64,000 bases of DNA from Toxonevra muliebris (lineage: Eukaryota > Arthropoda > Insecta > Diptera > Pallopteridae). Made by a program: the position numbers and the translations under genes. The notes under the pieces are model-generated. The model did not search any database. It had not been told where the DNA came from and worked only from the letters and a program-made list of their open reading frames with translations. The stretch spans positions 59,656,079 to 59,720,078 of the forward strand of contig OY829327.1 of the NCBI GenBank assembly GCA_963691655.1, given 5' to 3'. Shown here one piece after another: positions 22,171 through 34,765 of this stretch; within the stretch, counting starts at the first letter, position 1, and each line of letters starts with the position of its first letter.

Positions 22171-22880
22171 TTAAGTAAGCAGCACAGTCTACTAGCTGTC
22201 CTTCAGTTATGGGAAACCTATCTCGGCCAAATGATGAACCCATTTTACAACACTTTTGCGTGTATTTATTCTTTATCTTGTCTGCCTTCGTATTTTGTAC
22301 ACTTTTGATGTTTTGTAGCATGTCATTTGGCCCAGTTTCACTGCTTCAAGTGTAAGTTCTAAGGACTGTGCTGTATATTATTCGTCTTTTTTTTGGCATG
22401 AAATAAAATAACACGTAAATACCTAATTATGGTTGTTAATTACGGCATATAGCACGGAATTACCAAAGTTGGGATATATTGTGAATCTATTTCCGTGCTA
22501 TGTGATTCTACTGCAAGAGCCAATTAGAAACATAAATTTAAATGAAAATACATTTACTTATCCACTTCCTTTCAAATGTTGAAGTTATATATCCATAAAT
22601 TTAATAAAATTCCAAAATATAAGTGATTTAGAAAGGAGACATTCTATAATTTTTAATCTAATTTTTGTTATATTTGTCAACTTTACAACTAAAAAATAAC
22701 ACTATGGTTGCTAATATGATATGACGGAAATAGATCCCAAGTATAGTTATGGTTCATATTATTTACCGAAATAAAGATCTTCACAAGTTTTAAACAAAAT
22801 AAGTAAGAGAATAACAAATTAATATGTTTTATATATTTGCTAGTTCCGTGCTATGCACGAAATTAGATTCACGTGCAAAA

Positions 22881-23768
22881 GTAAATGCAGCAGATTCCGT
22901 GCCATTATTAAATGCAGATTTTATGCTTCAAATTAAATTTAAATACACAGAAATAGAAAAATGACATCAAATCTAGTCGAACTAGTAAAATAAGAATGGA
23001 TTTATACTGACAAATAACTCTTAATAGTCTTATCCAAATTATGCTGCTTCATTACGTGAAACAATAAAACGTTTAAAAACTAACGAGATTCAAGTAGTGT
23101 CAATACAGGAACACCGGGGCAAAACGAATTTCCTCATGGTTTAAAAGAAGTGATACAAAACTTGCGGTGTCATGCGTTTAGTGTCAAATTCCTCACCCTG
23201 TATTAACTTTCTGCTGCTACAATGCTCTGCAATATTGTAGCTTTGCCAACACGAAATTCCTTCTGGTTAATGAGTTAAGCGAATTAAACTATATGACCTC
23301 AATTGCAGACTTTGCCCTTGAAAAAATCGCTTATTTGACCTAAAGTAGCGAAACGCCGTGGTAGTATTATTAAGTAGGCATAGTGCTATTGGAAACCGTT
23401 GAGAGATTTGGATTTATAAAAATCAACCTTCATATAGAAGAAGTTCAAGTGTCGCAATCACCCGGGCCAGACACACATCTTTTTTTTAGGTGTCCACTTT
23501 GGGAGTAAAAAACACTAAAAAAATGTCGTAAAATAAACTCCAAATATTTTTTTTGTACAGTTAAAGATGTCAATAATAACATATAAAACAATTGAAATGA
23601 TTGTATTTTATTTTGTTGATTTATATGATAAAATTCAATAGGTTTATAATTATTTTTGGTTTGCACCACTGGATTTTTGGTTGTTAATTGAAAACGCAAC
23701 GTTTTTGTTATAATAAAAATTCCCGAAAAAAAACCTTGAAAATTAGGCCGGAACACCAGACTACATCG
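22881..23768. other. Non-coding stretch inside the composite element
   Basis: No gene recognised. Two AATACAGG/CCTGTATT words at about 23107 and 23204 face each other around 100 bp of sequence; this is too little to call an element. Confidence 0.4.
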
Positions 23769-23994
23769 TTAAAGACACGTTTGTTCACTACTTATAAAAA
23801 GTGAAAATTTGAAAAATTTTTGGAATTTTAGTTTATTTTTATTAAAACTAAGTTTACAGACTTTTGTTGTTCAATGGCCTATAGTTAAATTTGATGGGCA
23901 GCATATTTCTTGTACAATTTAACCCTCGTAATGGGCAAAAAAAGTAACTTTTTTCGAAAAGGGCAAAAAAGACCCACCTTGCTATTTTTGAAAA

Positions 23995-24480
23995 AATTGA
24001 TTTTTGTCGGATAGTGTTATTAGTCTTAGTTGTGGTCTAAAATTTGGTCTAAATTTTTTCTGTAGTTTGGTTTGATTTTTAGTTTGAATTTTAAACTGAT
24101 TTTGGTTTGGATCCGGTATGAATTTTGGGTTCTTAGTCTAAGTTGGAGTGTGAGTTTGGCCTCATTTTGATCGATTTTTGTTGAACTTTCAGTCGGTTTG
24201 TGGTCTGAATATGTTTTTTAATCAGTTTTTGGTTTCGTTTTAAATTAGATTTTCGATCTGAGTTTGGTCCTTTTCTTGGTTTGAAATTCGATCTGAAAAA
24301 AGTGCTTATTTAGTTTGAAATTGGGTGGAAATTTCCGCTTAAATTTCTATCCTATTTCAATTTGAATTTTGGTCTCAATTTTGTTCTATTTATCTTTTAA
24401 ATTTTAGTCTATTTTTTTTTCGTGTGAACAGTGATAAAATTTTTGCATTAATTTTTGGTCTAGTTCTGGGTTCTGGTAGA
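23995..24480. repeat. Degenerate tandem array of TTTGGTCTGAATTT-like units
   Basis: About 480 bp is built from loosely repeated words such as TTTGGTCTAAATTT, TTGGTTTGATTTTTAG and TTCGATCTGAG, with a variable period of roughly 15-20 bp. The strand is strongly T/G biased. No unit is exact, so this is an old, diverged low-order satellite or simple-repeat expansion. Confidence 0.6.
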
Positions 24481-24959
24481 TATTGAGTGTGATATTTATC
24501 TTTGAATTTAGTAAAATCAGACCTCCCCAATCCCAAATCCTAGAACCGCCACTATCTTTATCTACACGTGTAGAGCTCTGGGTAAAAGGACTTTCCCTTC
24601 CCTAGTCATTGCCCAGAGCTTCAATGTAAGCCAATGACAATATTTTAAAAATAAATATTACTGGGTCTCTTTCTCAGCATGAACCTCTTTGTGCTGAACT
24701 TTGGCCAAAGACTGCTAATAATTTCTCTTTACAACGAGCAAAGTCTATCCCTTAATTGCAGCTTTATTGGTTTCTATACATTTATTTTATTTAGTATTAC
24801 TTTTTTTGTGACGAACTGATTCTGATTTTAAGTTTTTGTAACTCATTTTGGCAACAGCCTTCTAAGAATCCTAGTATCAGTCGATGTTGTTGCTGACCAA
24901 CCTGCCTGATACTCAGGCTGAGATAACGTATCTTCCATTCTAGAGGCAAATGCATTATT

Positions 24960-25123
24960 GGCTGTTAACCTGGGCGTAAGCATGAACGCCTGTCTGAAAG
25001 AGAAAGGTAGAGAAAATAGGTAGTTAGAAAAAGACAGTCAAGTTTATATCTCTTTCTTACTCCCTATTTTTTCTACTTCTCTCTTTCAGACAGCCGTTCA
25101 TGCTTGCGCTCGTGTGAACAGCC
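24960..25123. mobile_element. 164-bp hairpin MITE
   Basis: The left arm (from GGCTGTTAACC) and the right arm (ending GGTTCACAC-type complement, GTGTGAACAGCC) pair over about 70 bp each. The near-identical core AAGCATGAACG then CTGTCTGAAAGAGA sits in the left arm and its complement in the right. Only about 20 bp separate the arms, so single strands fold into one long stem. Such structures are typical of very short MITEs and of precursors for small RNAs. No clear target duplication was found. Confidence 0.7.
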
Positions 25124-25359
25124 ACGTATGCACTATATTTTGAATAAAAATTGCTTCTAGAGATACTCAATTGGGTTATAGAGAGTTTCTGTAATTAACA
25201 AAATAGTTCATTGTTGTTTACTTAATTTTATAATTCGAGCGTTATTAAATTTTTATTAATATTTTTTTGAAACTTCCAATTGTATTATATACTGATACTG
25301 ACTCAACTCACTGATATTTGAAGAAAGGTGGATATCATTGAAGAAATCGTTTTTTGAAC

Positions 25360-27230
25360 CTCCATTTGCATATGTATGTATATGTACATAAAATAGAATC
25401 CTTTTTGTTGGTGTCGTCTTTAGGATTCAATAAGAGTGCAATAGTTGCATATTTAAAATAAACAAAAGAGAAATTAGGATGGCGATGATAAAATTTCATC
25501 AGAAATCTACATCACAAATGCAATTTTCAAATATAATAGTACATAAGTACATATGCATAGTACATATATGTGCATGTATACTCGTACGTGTATGTACATA
25601 TGTACTATATACTCGTACGTAGGTAGATACATATGTAGTATGTAGCAAGATTTAACTCATTTCAATACATTAAATTTTAATTCTTGAAAAGGATTAAAGT
25701 AAGAATAAGTTGCTTGGTAACAAAATTTAAATCAGAAACATAACCACAAAAACACACAATACTACAACGCAAGCAAGTGAGATACAAGATGAAAAAACAC
25801 TTGGTTGGTTGGAGAAAATCGCCTTAAAGGAGACCAGTGGACCGTTAACTTACCAATGCTATTTCTTGGATGGATGAAGGAGCGGATGGACGGACGGACG
25901 GACAGGCGAATGGACACAACAATAATTATCACAGATATGTATGCAAATATATATGTAGTTACATATGTACATACATGCGTGTAGATGCATACGTGTATAT
26001 ACCTTAATATATATGTATGTATGTATAGTTTATATTTTGCAATCAGAAAAGACGACGGTTTGCTACGACGAATGTGCGTTTGTACATGTACAAGTTTGCG
26101 TACATAAATATATAAGTAACTATATAAGTACATATATAAAGGAGCACATATACCTACATACTTACGTACATGTATGTAAATGTGTTTGTGCATGTCCAGA
26201 TGTATATGTATTAGTGTTTTTCACATTTAAATTGTTAGAAAAGTCGTCGTCGTCGTTGTATTCTTCGTCTTTTTGCTTCACAACTCAACCCAACCCAACT
26301 CAATTTGGCGCGTTCTTTGAAGTATCGTCGTACATGAACATGCACATTGCCATAGACCGACCGACCGACCCTCCATCCATACGACCTACCGGACTGTGTT
26401 GTGTATGTCCAGCTAAAGCAAACTTACTTGCGGGCATAAACTAAAACAAAAAGGATTCTTGCTTTGCATTTACAAATACTACGAAATATATACAAGTATT
26501 CATATTTATGTATGTATGTTTGTACGTATCTATGTATGCATGTGGACACAAGATGCAGGAGCCTTACACATGGTTATATCACATTGGGAAGCATATTATT
26601 GAATATGTGCGCACGTATGTATGAGTGTGTTGGTAGTTGCAGTAGTCTAACGTACACAATCATCATACACACACACACACACACATATACATTCCCTACG
26701 GCAATATTTAAGGTGCTTCTACTTTGCTACACATCTAATGCGCTTCTTTTGGAAGCGAATTGAGTTTGCCATATACGAATAAACGGAATCCTTCATTCTC
26801 ATTTCTTTGGTGTACACACGCGCGCTAAACACCGAAAAAAAAATTCTAAACTAGATTATTAGTTTGAAATTATTAGGAATGTGTTTAGGAATTTCATTGT
26901 TTTAGTATTGATTTCTTATTGTTACGTTGTTCGGTTGTATAAAAAATTAAACATTTATTCTTCACTTCCTTCGGAAGCACATACATATGTATAATGCTCA
27001 TCGTCGTCACCATTGAAGATGCACTTCAACACTGTCACAAATGTGCATCCAAAGTTCATTTTGATTCACAATCCATCGACGCTGGGTTTTGCTTTAAGTA
27101 CACACATACAATACTTTAAGATTGCAAAAATAAATGTCCAGTGCTTGTGTGCGAGCTTGTATTTGTGTGTATGTACAAGGTGCACATGCATTGAAAGTTT
27201 ATTTCATTTGCTTCGTCATCATCGGTACCA
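25360..27230. repeat. Microsatellite-rich non-coding domain
   Basis: It contains ATGTATGTAC/ACATACAT runs (25370-25640, 25940-26200, 26505-26545), a GGAC run at 25881-25905, CCGA repeats at 26358-26371 and a CA run at 26667-26686. Open frames here are repeat translations rich in His, Tyr, Thr and Val. The 32-mer at 26426-26457 recurs nearly unchanged at 55052-55083. Confidence 0.75.
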
Positions 27231-27750
27231 ACATCAGCATCAGCTGCATTGTACCGTAATTGTCGTTAAGATTCCGCACCGTGGCTTATTTTCAGAAAAG
27301 ACCAATATTCGGCTTTGCCCATTTTTTGACTGAAGGCCGAAGATTTTTCTATGAAAAATATTTAATTAAATTAAATCTATTTTAACAACACTATTTCAAA
27401 AAGTTATTAACGGTCTGCTCTGAAAATTATACATAATCTTCCTTAAACTTTGCTAAATATTTTCGGGCTGGAAATTTAGAAAAACACATTTCCGTTTTTC
27501 AAAACTTCAATTTGTTTATTTACAACTTTTGCTAAATTTATATATTTAAAAAATGGTATAAAAAATATTATTCTTATTTTACTAAAAGCTAATAAAAAGT
27601 CAAACTTTTATTATGAGGCATTTTTTCTAAATAGAAAACGGGTCGATTTTTTCATTCTAAAACCAGAAGGAATATGAAAAGCTATTTAGAAAACGGAGAC
27701 TCTTAATACTTCTGTCGTTCATCATCCCACTTTTCTACAGTTTTTCATCG
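27231..27750. other. Non-coding stretch
   Basis: Nothing recognised before the RT fragment that follows. Confidence 0.4.
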
Positions 27751-27754
27751 CAAC

Positions 27755-28990
27755 TGGTGGGTTACCGAAACCGTAGCTAATGAAAATGCGATTAAGTTTG
27801 CTATTGCTTCCTTTGACAGCTTCAAGCCGCCGGGTCCGGATGGTATATTGCCAGTTGCTTTAAAAGAGGTAATGGGCACTTGCCACCGATTTTGAAGAAA
27901 ATCTTCATCTTCAATTTGGCATTCGCTCACGTACCTCAACAATGAAGGTTGGTAAAAACTGTTTTCATTTCAAAAATTACAAAGGACAATTATACCAATC
28001 CCAAGAGCTTTAGATCAATCAGTATGATGTCTTTCTTACTAAAATGTCTTGAACACCGCATACGTAGTTAGTCGCTATTGTCCCATTCTCTCTCTTCATT
28101 TGAGACGGCCCTTCAAAATCTGGTAGGTCGGATAGAGCGTGCCCTTAACAGGAAAGAATACACTATTGGTATTTTTGTTGATATTGAGGGAGCTTTTGAC
28201 AACGCTACTTTTGGCAGCATGTGCAATGCAGCAGATCAGCATGGAGTGGATCCGGTCCTTGTTAACTGGATACGCTCAATGCTGTCACATAAACTTATGA
28301 TGGTTCAAGCTGATTGTGGTCAATCCGTGACTTGTGGCGTGAATAGAGGATGTCCCCAAGGGGGCGTAATCTCTTTACTGCTATGGTGTCTGCTAGTTGA
28401 CTCTATGCTTGCTTCCCAAAATGAGTTGGGTATCTACACACATGTCTATGACGAAGGAAATCTGATAGCCTCATTTTACCAGTACTCAGAGAAATCACTA
28501 TTTAGCTTTCACATGAAGTAAAATATCTGGGAGTCATTCTAGATACCAAACTTCTATGGGGCTCTCATGTTGAGGAAGGCACGGGCAGCTTTTTGTCAAT
28601 GTTAGGCTATTTTTGGCAAAATATGGGATCTATCACTTTATAAAGTCTTAGAAATTTTTGCAATAATCAGGGCAATGAACCATGGCATTGCTAGCGGTTG
28701 GGAAGAAGAAGCATTTGTGTATTTAGTGAAGCCAGGCTGCGCTTAAATCCTTGCTTAATATATATCTAAACTGACATATTTGACAGTGTTGAAAGACAAA
28801 TAGCTGAGCTCTATGACACTGCAGGATCTTCTCAATTGTATTAATAAATCTGGTAGATTTAAAGAATAGCAAAAGGAAATACAGGATATAGATCAATGAA
28901 CGTAAAACTTGGCTGAGTGCTGTATTCTTGCAGAACCAGAAAGAGAGAAAAAAACGTAGTATAATACTGAAGAAGGATACTGTACTGTTT
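27755..28990 (+). pseudogene. Non-LTR retrotransposon reverse transcriptase fragment
   Basis: Plus-strand blocks in order are FDSFKPPGPDGILPVALKE (RT entry), IPKSFRSISMMSFLLKCLEHR (after frame correction), IGIFVDIEGAFDNATF (palm Asp), GCPQGGVISLLLWCLLVDSML (thumb-side palm), HVYDEGN where YADD would be expected, VKYLGVILDTKLLW, and KARAAFCQC. The GCPQGGV..LLW style differs from the LINE at 2.7-7.5 kb, so this is a different family; its clade is not assigned. The catalytic YADD is degraded and several frameshifts precede and follow the 147-codon open part. Endonuclease and the 5' region are missing. The 3' border near 28990 is approximate. Confidence 0.82.
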
Positions 28991-30240
28991 ATTTTTGCCA
29001 AAGAAAATTATAGTTCAGCGCGCCAGAATTTTGTTTCTTCTGCATTTGTCATGAAAGTTTTGGATAAAATCTTATTCATCCTGTAAACATAGCTCATAAC
29101 ACCTATGGAGAGTGGTCAGATTTTCAGGGGGAATGTTAGACCTAGTGAAAGAAATTATTAGCGGATACTGGATCCGCGAAACGTTAGGAGGTTGTTTTTA
29201 ACTTAAATCCTTCGAACACCACCAAAGAGCAAAAAACGTATGTCTCACTTTACCTTTATGTATATGTATGTGTAAAACGAGATGTTATTATTTTGTTTGT
29301 TTCCGAAAAGAACACTGGTTAACCGCAAAACGGGGTTTTCTCATTAATTTGCATCGCTACTACATAGACAAAAATTTATTACACGGTCACTACAATTGGA
29401 ATTTCAAACATTTTAATACATTTTATGTGATCATTACACAGACTAAGTTTCTAGAAATAATGAAAATGAAACCGATCAGAGTCAAACTTACCCAAAGTTT
29501 AGTCCTATTATGTAGTAGTTACTATACCGTTTAAACTAGATAGATCAAAAACTCACTGAGTTGGAGGGGGTAGAATTTTGAGATTTCGGATTCATGTAAC
29601 TAATCACCCATTGAGAAAATTATATCCAACACGTTTTGGGCAAATTTTTCAAAAAACCCAAAATTTGACCGATTTTTTTCAAAAACGAATTTAAATTTTA
29701 TATATTGAGCGTGTGCAAGTTTGAGCCTGATCGGTTTCAAAAATGAGAAAGTAAATATTTAGTGGATTTACTATAGTTTTTTCAATGCAGTTTCTCTCGT
29801 TAGGAGAAATGCCGATAATTAAACTTTCTTGCAAAAAGGGGAAAAAGTCCATATGCTACTATGAAAGTTTAATTTGTTTTTCATTTGAACTTTTTAGTGC
29901 CGCTATTTATCGTTATAGTTCCACAGTCCATCTTATTGGTTTTTGCTCCTCGTAGAGTACATCCGGTCCATCTTGGTCAACTTGAATGTGTGCGCATAAA
30001 TAGCAAAATTTTGTGTATTTACATAAAACATCCCTGTTGCTAACAAAAAACACACATTCGCACTAACACTAGCCCACACATTCGCAAACACACTCACATG
30101 CATACACATTTCATTTGCGTTCCTTCTGCTGCCGTAGATTCGCATGATCCAGTACGCTGATATATCAACTTCTCTAAAATGCGAAATTTCACAATCACCA
30201 TCATAAACCCCATTCACCCACACACTACTCAGCTCGACTA
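28991..30240. other. Non-coding stretch
   Basis: No gene recognised; CA-rich words appear from 30040 onward. Confidence 0.4.
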
Positions 30241-30253
30241 CTCAAAGCCCTCT

Positions 30254-30272
30254 CCCCCCCCCCCTCCCCCCC
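30254..30272 (-). other. C-tract (C11-T-C7), G-quadruplex candidate on minus strand
   Basis: A run of 11 C, one T and 7 C means 18 G on the opposite strand, enough for an intramolecular G-quadruplex, with i-motif potential on the plus strand. It lies at the edge of a relatively GC-richer segment (30.2-31.5 kb) in an otherwise AT-rich window. Confidence 0.6.
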
Positions 30273-30720
30273 TCACTCATCATTGCCACCGCATCACATC
30301 ACATCGTTCAATTCTATTTTAACCTATTCCATTGCAAAAGAAGAACAACAAACCAAACCGTACTGCCCCGCTCACCCCACTCAACATCTTCCATCACCTC
30401 TTATCCTTTTCACATATCGCAAGTCGTATGCAAACAACATTTTGTAGCGACAGTCTGGAGTTCCTTTTCCTTGGTCTTCGTTTCATCTTCATGCAAGTCC
30501 TTTTTGTGCTCCTTCGTGAAGTGAAGCTGTATGCGATGTGTGTATGTAATGTGAATCTAAATGTGAATATACGTTTGTATGTATGATGTGTGTGTGTGTG
30601 TGAGTGTATGTGCAAATGTCCGTTTCAAAATTCACAGACACACAGCAGTGGTCAGCTATGGAAATTATCGATCGAGATGTTTGGAGTCAGGTGGATGGGT
30701 GGAATGATGAACGGGCTGGT

Positions 30721-30734
30721 GGGGGGGGGGGGGG
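30721..30734 (+). other. G14 run
   Basis: Fourteen consecutive G, preceded by GGCTGGT and followed by AATGGG. It is capable of quadruplex formation and prone to length errors in sequencing and assembly. Confidence 0.65.
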
Positions 30735-31425
30735 AATGGGCTGACGTCGTATGATTTTAGCGCGATGCTGATACTGACAATGGTAGTGGTGGTGATGGTG
30801 GCAGTAATGGTGTTCTTCTTGCTGTTGCTGTTATTATTGAAGATGTATGTACGTATGTAGATGGAGAAGTAGTTCGTGTTTTAGCTAAACGACAAGCACG
30901 TTAACGACAACGACTAAGAGATGACCAAAAGGAATTGCGGGTTTTCTCTACATTTGTGTGTGTTTTACTTGTGCTTAGCATTCTGCGGAAATCGTCATTC
31001 CATCCCTCACTTCTTTCACTTTCGACCATCTGAATTGTTGGTCCGTACATCAAAAGGTGTACGGACGGACGAAATTGCTGATGCGACGTCAAATGCTATT
31101 GCCGCCAGTTTTAGTTTTTGCGGAGAGCAGGGAGTGGTGAGACGTACGAGTATGCACGTAAGTAGTTTTGAATACGGCATCGTTGTGGGTACGATTCAGC
31201 TCCGTTAAGTTGAAACTCGCTGTTTCCGACAGCTTGGTTTGGACATGTTCTCAAGTCTAAAGCACGAAGTCTATGGTATGGCAAAGTACAGAACAGCACA
31301 GCACAGCATACTATTCTCATGTAGTACTATGTAGTTGGTATACTAAAGAACAGAATGCGTCGCTGCTCAACGGAATATTCATTTGACCGTCAGATGTTAT
31401 TATCGGACAAAGGGTAAGAGGTGGA

Positions 31426-31444
31426 GGGAGGGCGGGAGGGAGGG
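31426..31444 (+). other. Canonical five-tract G-quadruplex motif
   Basis: The sequence is five GGG tracts separated by single bases (A, C, A, A), GGGAGGGCGGGAGGGAGGG. One-base loops give the most stable parallel quadruplex class by established rules. The neighbourhood has no recognisable ORF, and whether it is a promoter is unknown. Confidence 0.75.
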
Positions 31445-31459
31445 ACGGATAGGTTGGTG

Positions 31460-34070
31460 TATGGTAGCTATTTCGCTGATTGTATTCGCCAGTTAGTGGA
31501 GTGGGATGTTATTGAGTTAGCACAGTATACAAACTTTTGAAAAGATTCGTTTCCCTTGGCTACAGCTCACAGAAGCTATTGTCCAACCCTTTGGATACAC
31601 CTTCGCAAGCAGCAGCAGCAGTCAAGCTGGAAAGCTTGCAAACTGTAATACAAGTTCAAGTCATAGCAGAGTCGATATGATGCGAATAGAGTTGAGTTGC
31701 ACATTGCCATCATCGTGTTCTTCTTTAATGGTAAAATTCTGGTAAAGGATAGTTTAACTTCTATGGCATGGTGGCTTCTCATATTTGAAACGTTTCTGGA
31801 CTTGAGATTTGATTATCGTGCCGGACCGTTGAACTTTTGTGAAATTCGTAAAAGGCTTTGTTGCTACTTGGCAAACAACTTCGTATGTAACGTCATATTA
31901 TTATTGTATTTCATTTTGCATCTTGCAGCATCATCCAAGTAGAAGCAGCAATGACGTTAAATACTAGTTTTAACATTTTCAAAAACCTGCCATTTACTGT
32001 ACAACTGCACGAGTATAAAATCAATGAAAATAATTAAAAAGAAATTTTACATATCTACATACATGTCAAACTTATACATTTTTTAAATAAAAAGTTAAAT
32101 TAGAACATTGAAAAATAGCAGCATTGGTGAGCAAACCTCTGATAGTTTCGAATATTGTGTTCATAATTATTAGATTCGAGATAAAAGGGGAACAAGTTAA
32201 GGAAGACTTATTCTTGATGTCTCGAAGAAAAAACTATTGCTGAAAGGAAATTTAAAATAATATAAATAAGTTTGACAAACATTTACTATGGATGCGATGA
32301 CCTAAGAGCGGTTAAAACTACTCGCTATTGACTAGTATGTCTGAGTTCTCCAGACCCCGTCTGTAGTCAAACTGAATATTATGAATAAAACGAGTAAAAT
32401 ATTTCATGAACAATTTCTAGGCAGAGTTCGTGGTTCATAATGTACGGAGACATAACCAAAGGTTATTATACAGTTTTATATAATGGTAAATATTAAAGTT
32501 ATAAACGAAAAAAAAAATCTATCCCGGGTGAAAAATAATATTTCAATTATGAAAAATCTAAAATATAATTCTACATTATTTGGTTGGCATGCAGCTTTAA
32601 AATTGGAGCTTCATACCTTAAAATTTTTGCCCTTTATAAAATTTGTTTTTATTTCTAATGTTAAAAAAATGTTATTTATACATACAGTGACCATCCGTTC
32701 TGTATAATACAGAACAGGTCTGTATTTGAAGACTTCGTTCTGTATGATTTATTTTTTATACAAAACAAAGAACATAGAAGTGCTCTGTATTTTACCAGTA
32801 TTTCAAATAAGTTCTTGAATGCGAATTAAAATAATAATAAAGCAAGCAAATAAAAATTACAAAGCACCTGAAACTATTGATATAAATGGATTTCAAAGTC
32901 TGAGAAATATCAAAATCAATGAAGATTAAATATTTTGTGGGGAAATAATTTTTTTTTAAATTTATTTATTTTTGTTTTTCTTTTTGTTATTTTATTTTAT
33001 TTGTCAGGAGGAAATATACATTGAATTGAATAAGGTCTGAGGACATTTTGGGTTTAAGTTTTAAAATAATGTTTATTCATTATTTTGTAAAAATTACAAA
33101 TTACACAGTCTAACAGTGTTTTTCCAACAGGGCCACCGTAGTATTTTACTAAAAGTGTTCATCATTTTTCCTATAAAAGTTTTAGTCCAGCACACGTCAT
33201 AATATTTTTGTACCTGTATTTCAAGGTTAGAAAAACCATGACACTGTAGCTATTGGAAAAATTTATAATCTTCAAGAGCTGGAAGCTTAATGTTTGCGAC
33301 AGAGATATTTTTTTTAATTATACAAACATTTTTTGTTACTTTTTTAGAGAATTTTTAGTAATTTTCGAAATTTTCATACTTTGTAAAGTATTTACTAAAA
33401 ATCTATAGAAACAAGGGTTAGGAGAAAAGGTGCGGAGCTAACGTGGAAACAAAACCTGTTTATCTTTTCATCAAGAACTACTTTTTTTCAGGCATGAAAC
33501 CTACATATAGCTCTTGAAATGTACATATGTACATAATTGATTAAAGTGGCCTTAGTTTTTTGACCTTAAAATGCAGGTAGAGAAAAACCATGACGTGACT
33601 TTCTTCAGCAAAATTGTTCGTTATAATATCCTCTTTCAGTATTATACCACGGTTACTCTTCTGCAAGCAAAAAGTTTAAATGGTTGCAAAAGTGCTATTT
33701 TTTATTAAATAAATTATAAATTGCACTCATTGCACTATATTGAAGTGGATACTAAATGCCCTGATCAAATTTTGGAAATTTTCAAAACACACTTTCCACA
33801 TGTCTTCAATAAGAAATTTTAGTATTTAAAAAAATAAAAGAAATTTGTTTCTCAATAGTAGTAGTTTTTGGGTTACCCCGACAAAATAAGGTGACCAGAT
33901 GTAGAAAAAAAAATCAAAATATTTCTACGCTACATGAGCAATAAGTATTTCTTGGGATCAAATTTATTTAACACAATATTTAAAGACAGCGAAATGTGGA
34001 AAATATTAATTTTTGTTGAGTTTTGCCTATTTCTCCATACGTTTTTTTATAAAAGTTTGGTCAGCTGCAG
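31460..34070. other. Non-coding AT-rich stretch
   Basis: No gene supported. CAGTGACCATCCG at about 32686, followed by TCTGTATAATACAGAAC, and AAGGTGACCAGATG at about 33891 look like solo hAT-type termini, but no inward-facing partners were found. Confidence 0.4.
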
Positions 34071-34073
34071 CTC

Positions 34074-34143
34074 TTAGAAATATATAAGGACCTGTGAAGT
34101 TATAATTTCTACATGAAATTTGTTATTTTATCTAGGTTAATAT
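34074..34143 (+). repeat. About 65-bp dispersed repeat, uninterrupted copy
   Basis: The segment AAATATATAAGGACCTGTG then TTATAATTTCTACATG and TTTGTTATTTTATCTAGGT is nearly identical to 42986-43040 (about four differences over 60 bp) while the flanks differ. At the second site a SINE lies immediately upstream, within the AAATATAT part, so this copy is like the empty site. The origin of the repeat is unknown. Confidence 0.7.
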
Positions 34144-34654
34144 CTTATTTCAAATGCAAAATAATTAATGTTTCTATTTTTTGTTGATTTTCAAACTTAC
34201 TTTCCAAAAAAGAATGTTAGTTATTTAAGTCAGGTGAAATACAATACCTTTAAATTATCTAAATACATACTTTTGGAAAAAATTTATAAATGTATTTTTG
34301 ACAAATTTTTAAGTTGCTGGTAGATAAATCGACCAGTCAGGCCAAAATGGGATAACTGAAATGCGACATATTTTTAGCCGACCTTGAATAAATCGTCAGG
34401 TATTATATTGGCACTTATATTATTCGTGTTAACTGCCACAATTACAAAGAAAAAACAAATATTTCTAGTACAGAAAATATATATGAGCTTGACACTACTT
34501 TATTCAAATTAACATAGTTTTCACTGATAAATACCGCTAATGTGCGAAATTTCAGCTCTATCCGAACACTTTTACTATTTGTGGGTAAGTTTTGTATGAA
34601 AGTGAAACACTGAGCGGCGGAGTCGTGCTGGAGCCAAAAAAAAAATTTGTCTAA

Positions 34655-34765
34655 GAAGCGTGTTTCACTTCACCGTACGCACTCGACGTAGAACTGCAGG
34701 TCATTCGTGTACAAATATAACTCACACAACACAAATGAATGCAAAAAGCCGGGGACTTTTTTTTT
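34655..34765 (+). repeat. Fragment of SINE family S1, sense strand
   Basis: It matches the body of the SINE at 56615-56955: TTTCACTTC near 34664, then CATTCGTGTACAAATATAAC and TCACACAACAC with GAATGCAAAAAG. The tRNA-like head and the tail are lost. Confidence 0.65.

Larger units (their letters stand above)
20165..22880. repeat. Interspersed repeat, copy A (2.7 kb including two insertions)
   Basis: Read on the minus strand this segment matches 51915-53500 over most of its length, for example around the shared word GTGAAGATCTTTATTTCGGT and around TTAAAAAGTTGATAC. The 10-base word TTCCGTGCTA or close variants occur repeatedly, at about 20205, 22450, 22490, 22845 and 22893. No ORF is recognisable. 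Two TTAA-flanked elements interrupt it (20456-21340 and 21667-22170); only the second is also in copy B. The parent family is unknown to me. Confidence 0.7.
18870..23975. mobile_element. Composite piggyBac-like element with 210-bp terminal inverted repeats
   Basis: TTAA then CCCTTTGGCGCC begins at 18870. From 18894 to 19115 the sequence is repeated inverted at 23769-23975 (shared words GGGTCTTTTTTGCCC, CCCATTACGAGGGTT, TGCCCATCAAATTTAAC, TCAAATTTTCACTTTTT). The outermost 20 bp of the right end, where GGG-TTAA is expected, is missing. TTAACCC ends fit piggyBac-type elements, which duplicate TTAA. The 4.6 kb interior has no transposase and instead carries the repeat copy A (20165-22880), itself bearing two smaller TTAA elements. 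The two inverted repeats could alternatively be separate solo pieces in opposite orientation. Confidence 0.55.

Noticed and set aside
23100..23210. Small MITE between AATACAGG and CCTGTATT
   Set aside because: Only about 8 bp pair and no target duplication is visible.
30921..31208. 95-codon frame in the GC-richer segment as a host exon
   Set aside because: No domain, no splice-site support and composition follows the local repeats; overlapping frames exist on the other strand.
32686..33905. hAT element between CAGTGACCATCC and GGTGACCAGATG
   Set aside because: The two termini face the same direction, so they cannot bound one element.
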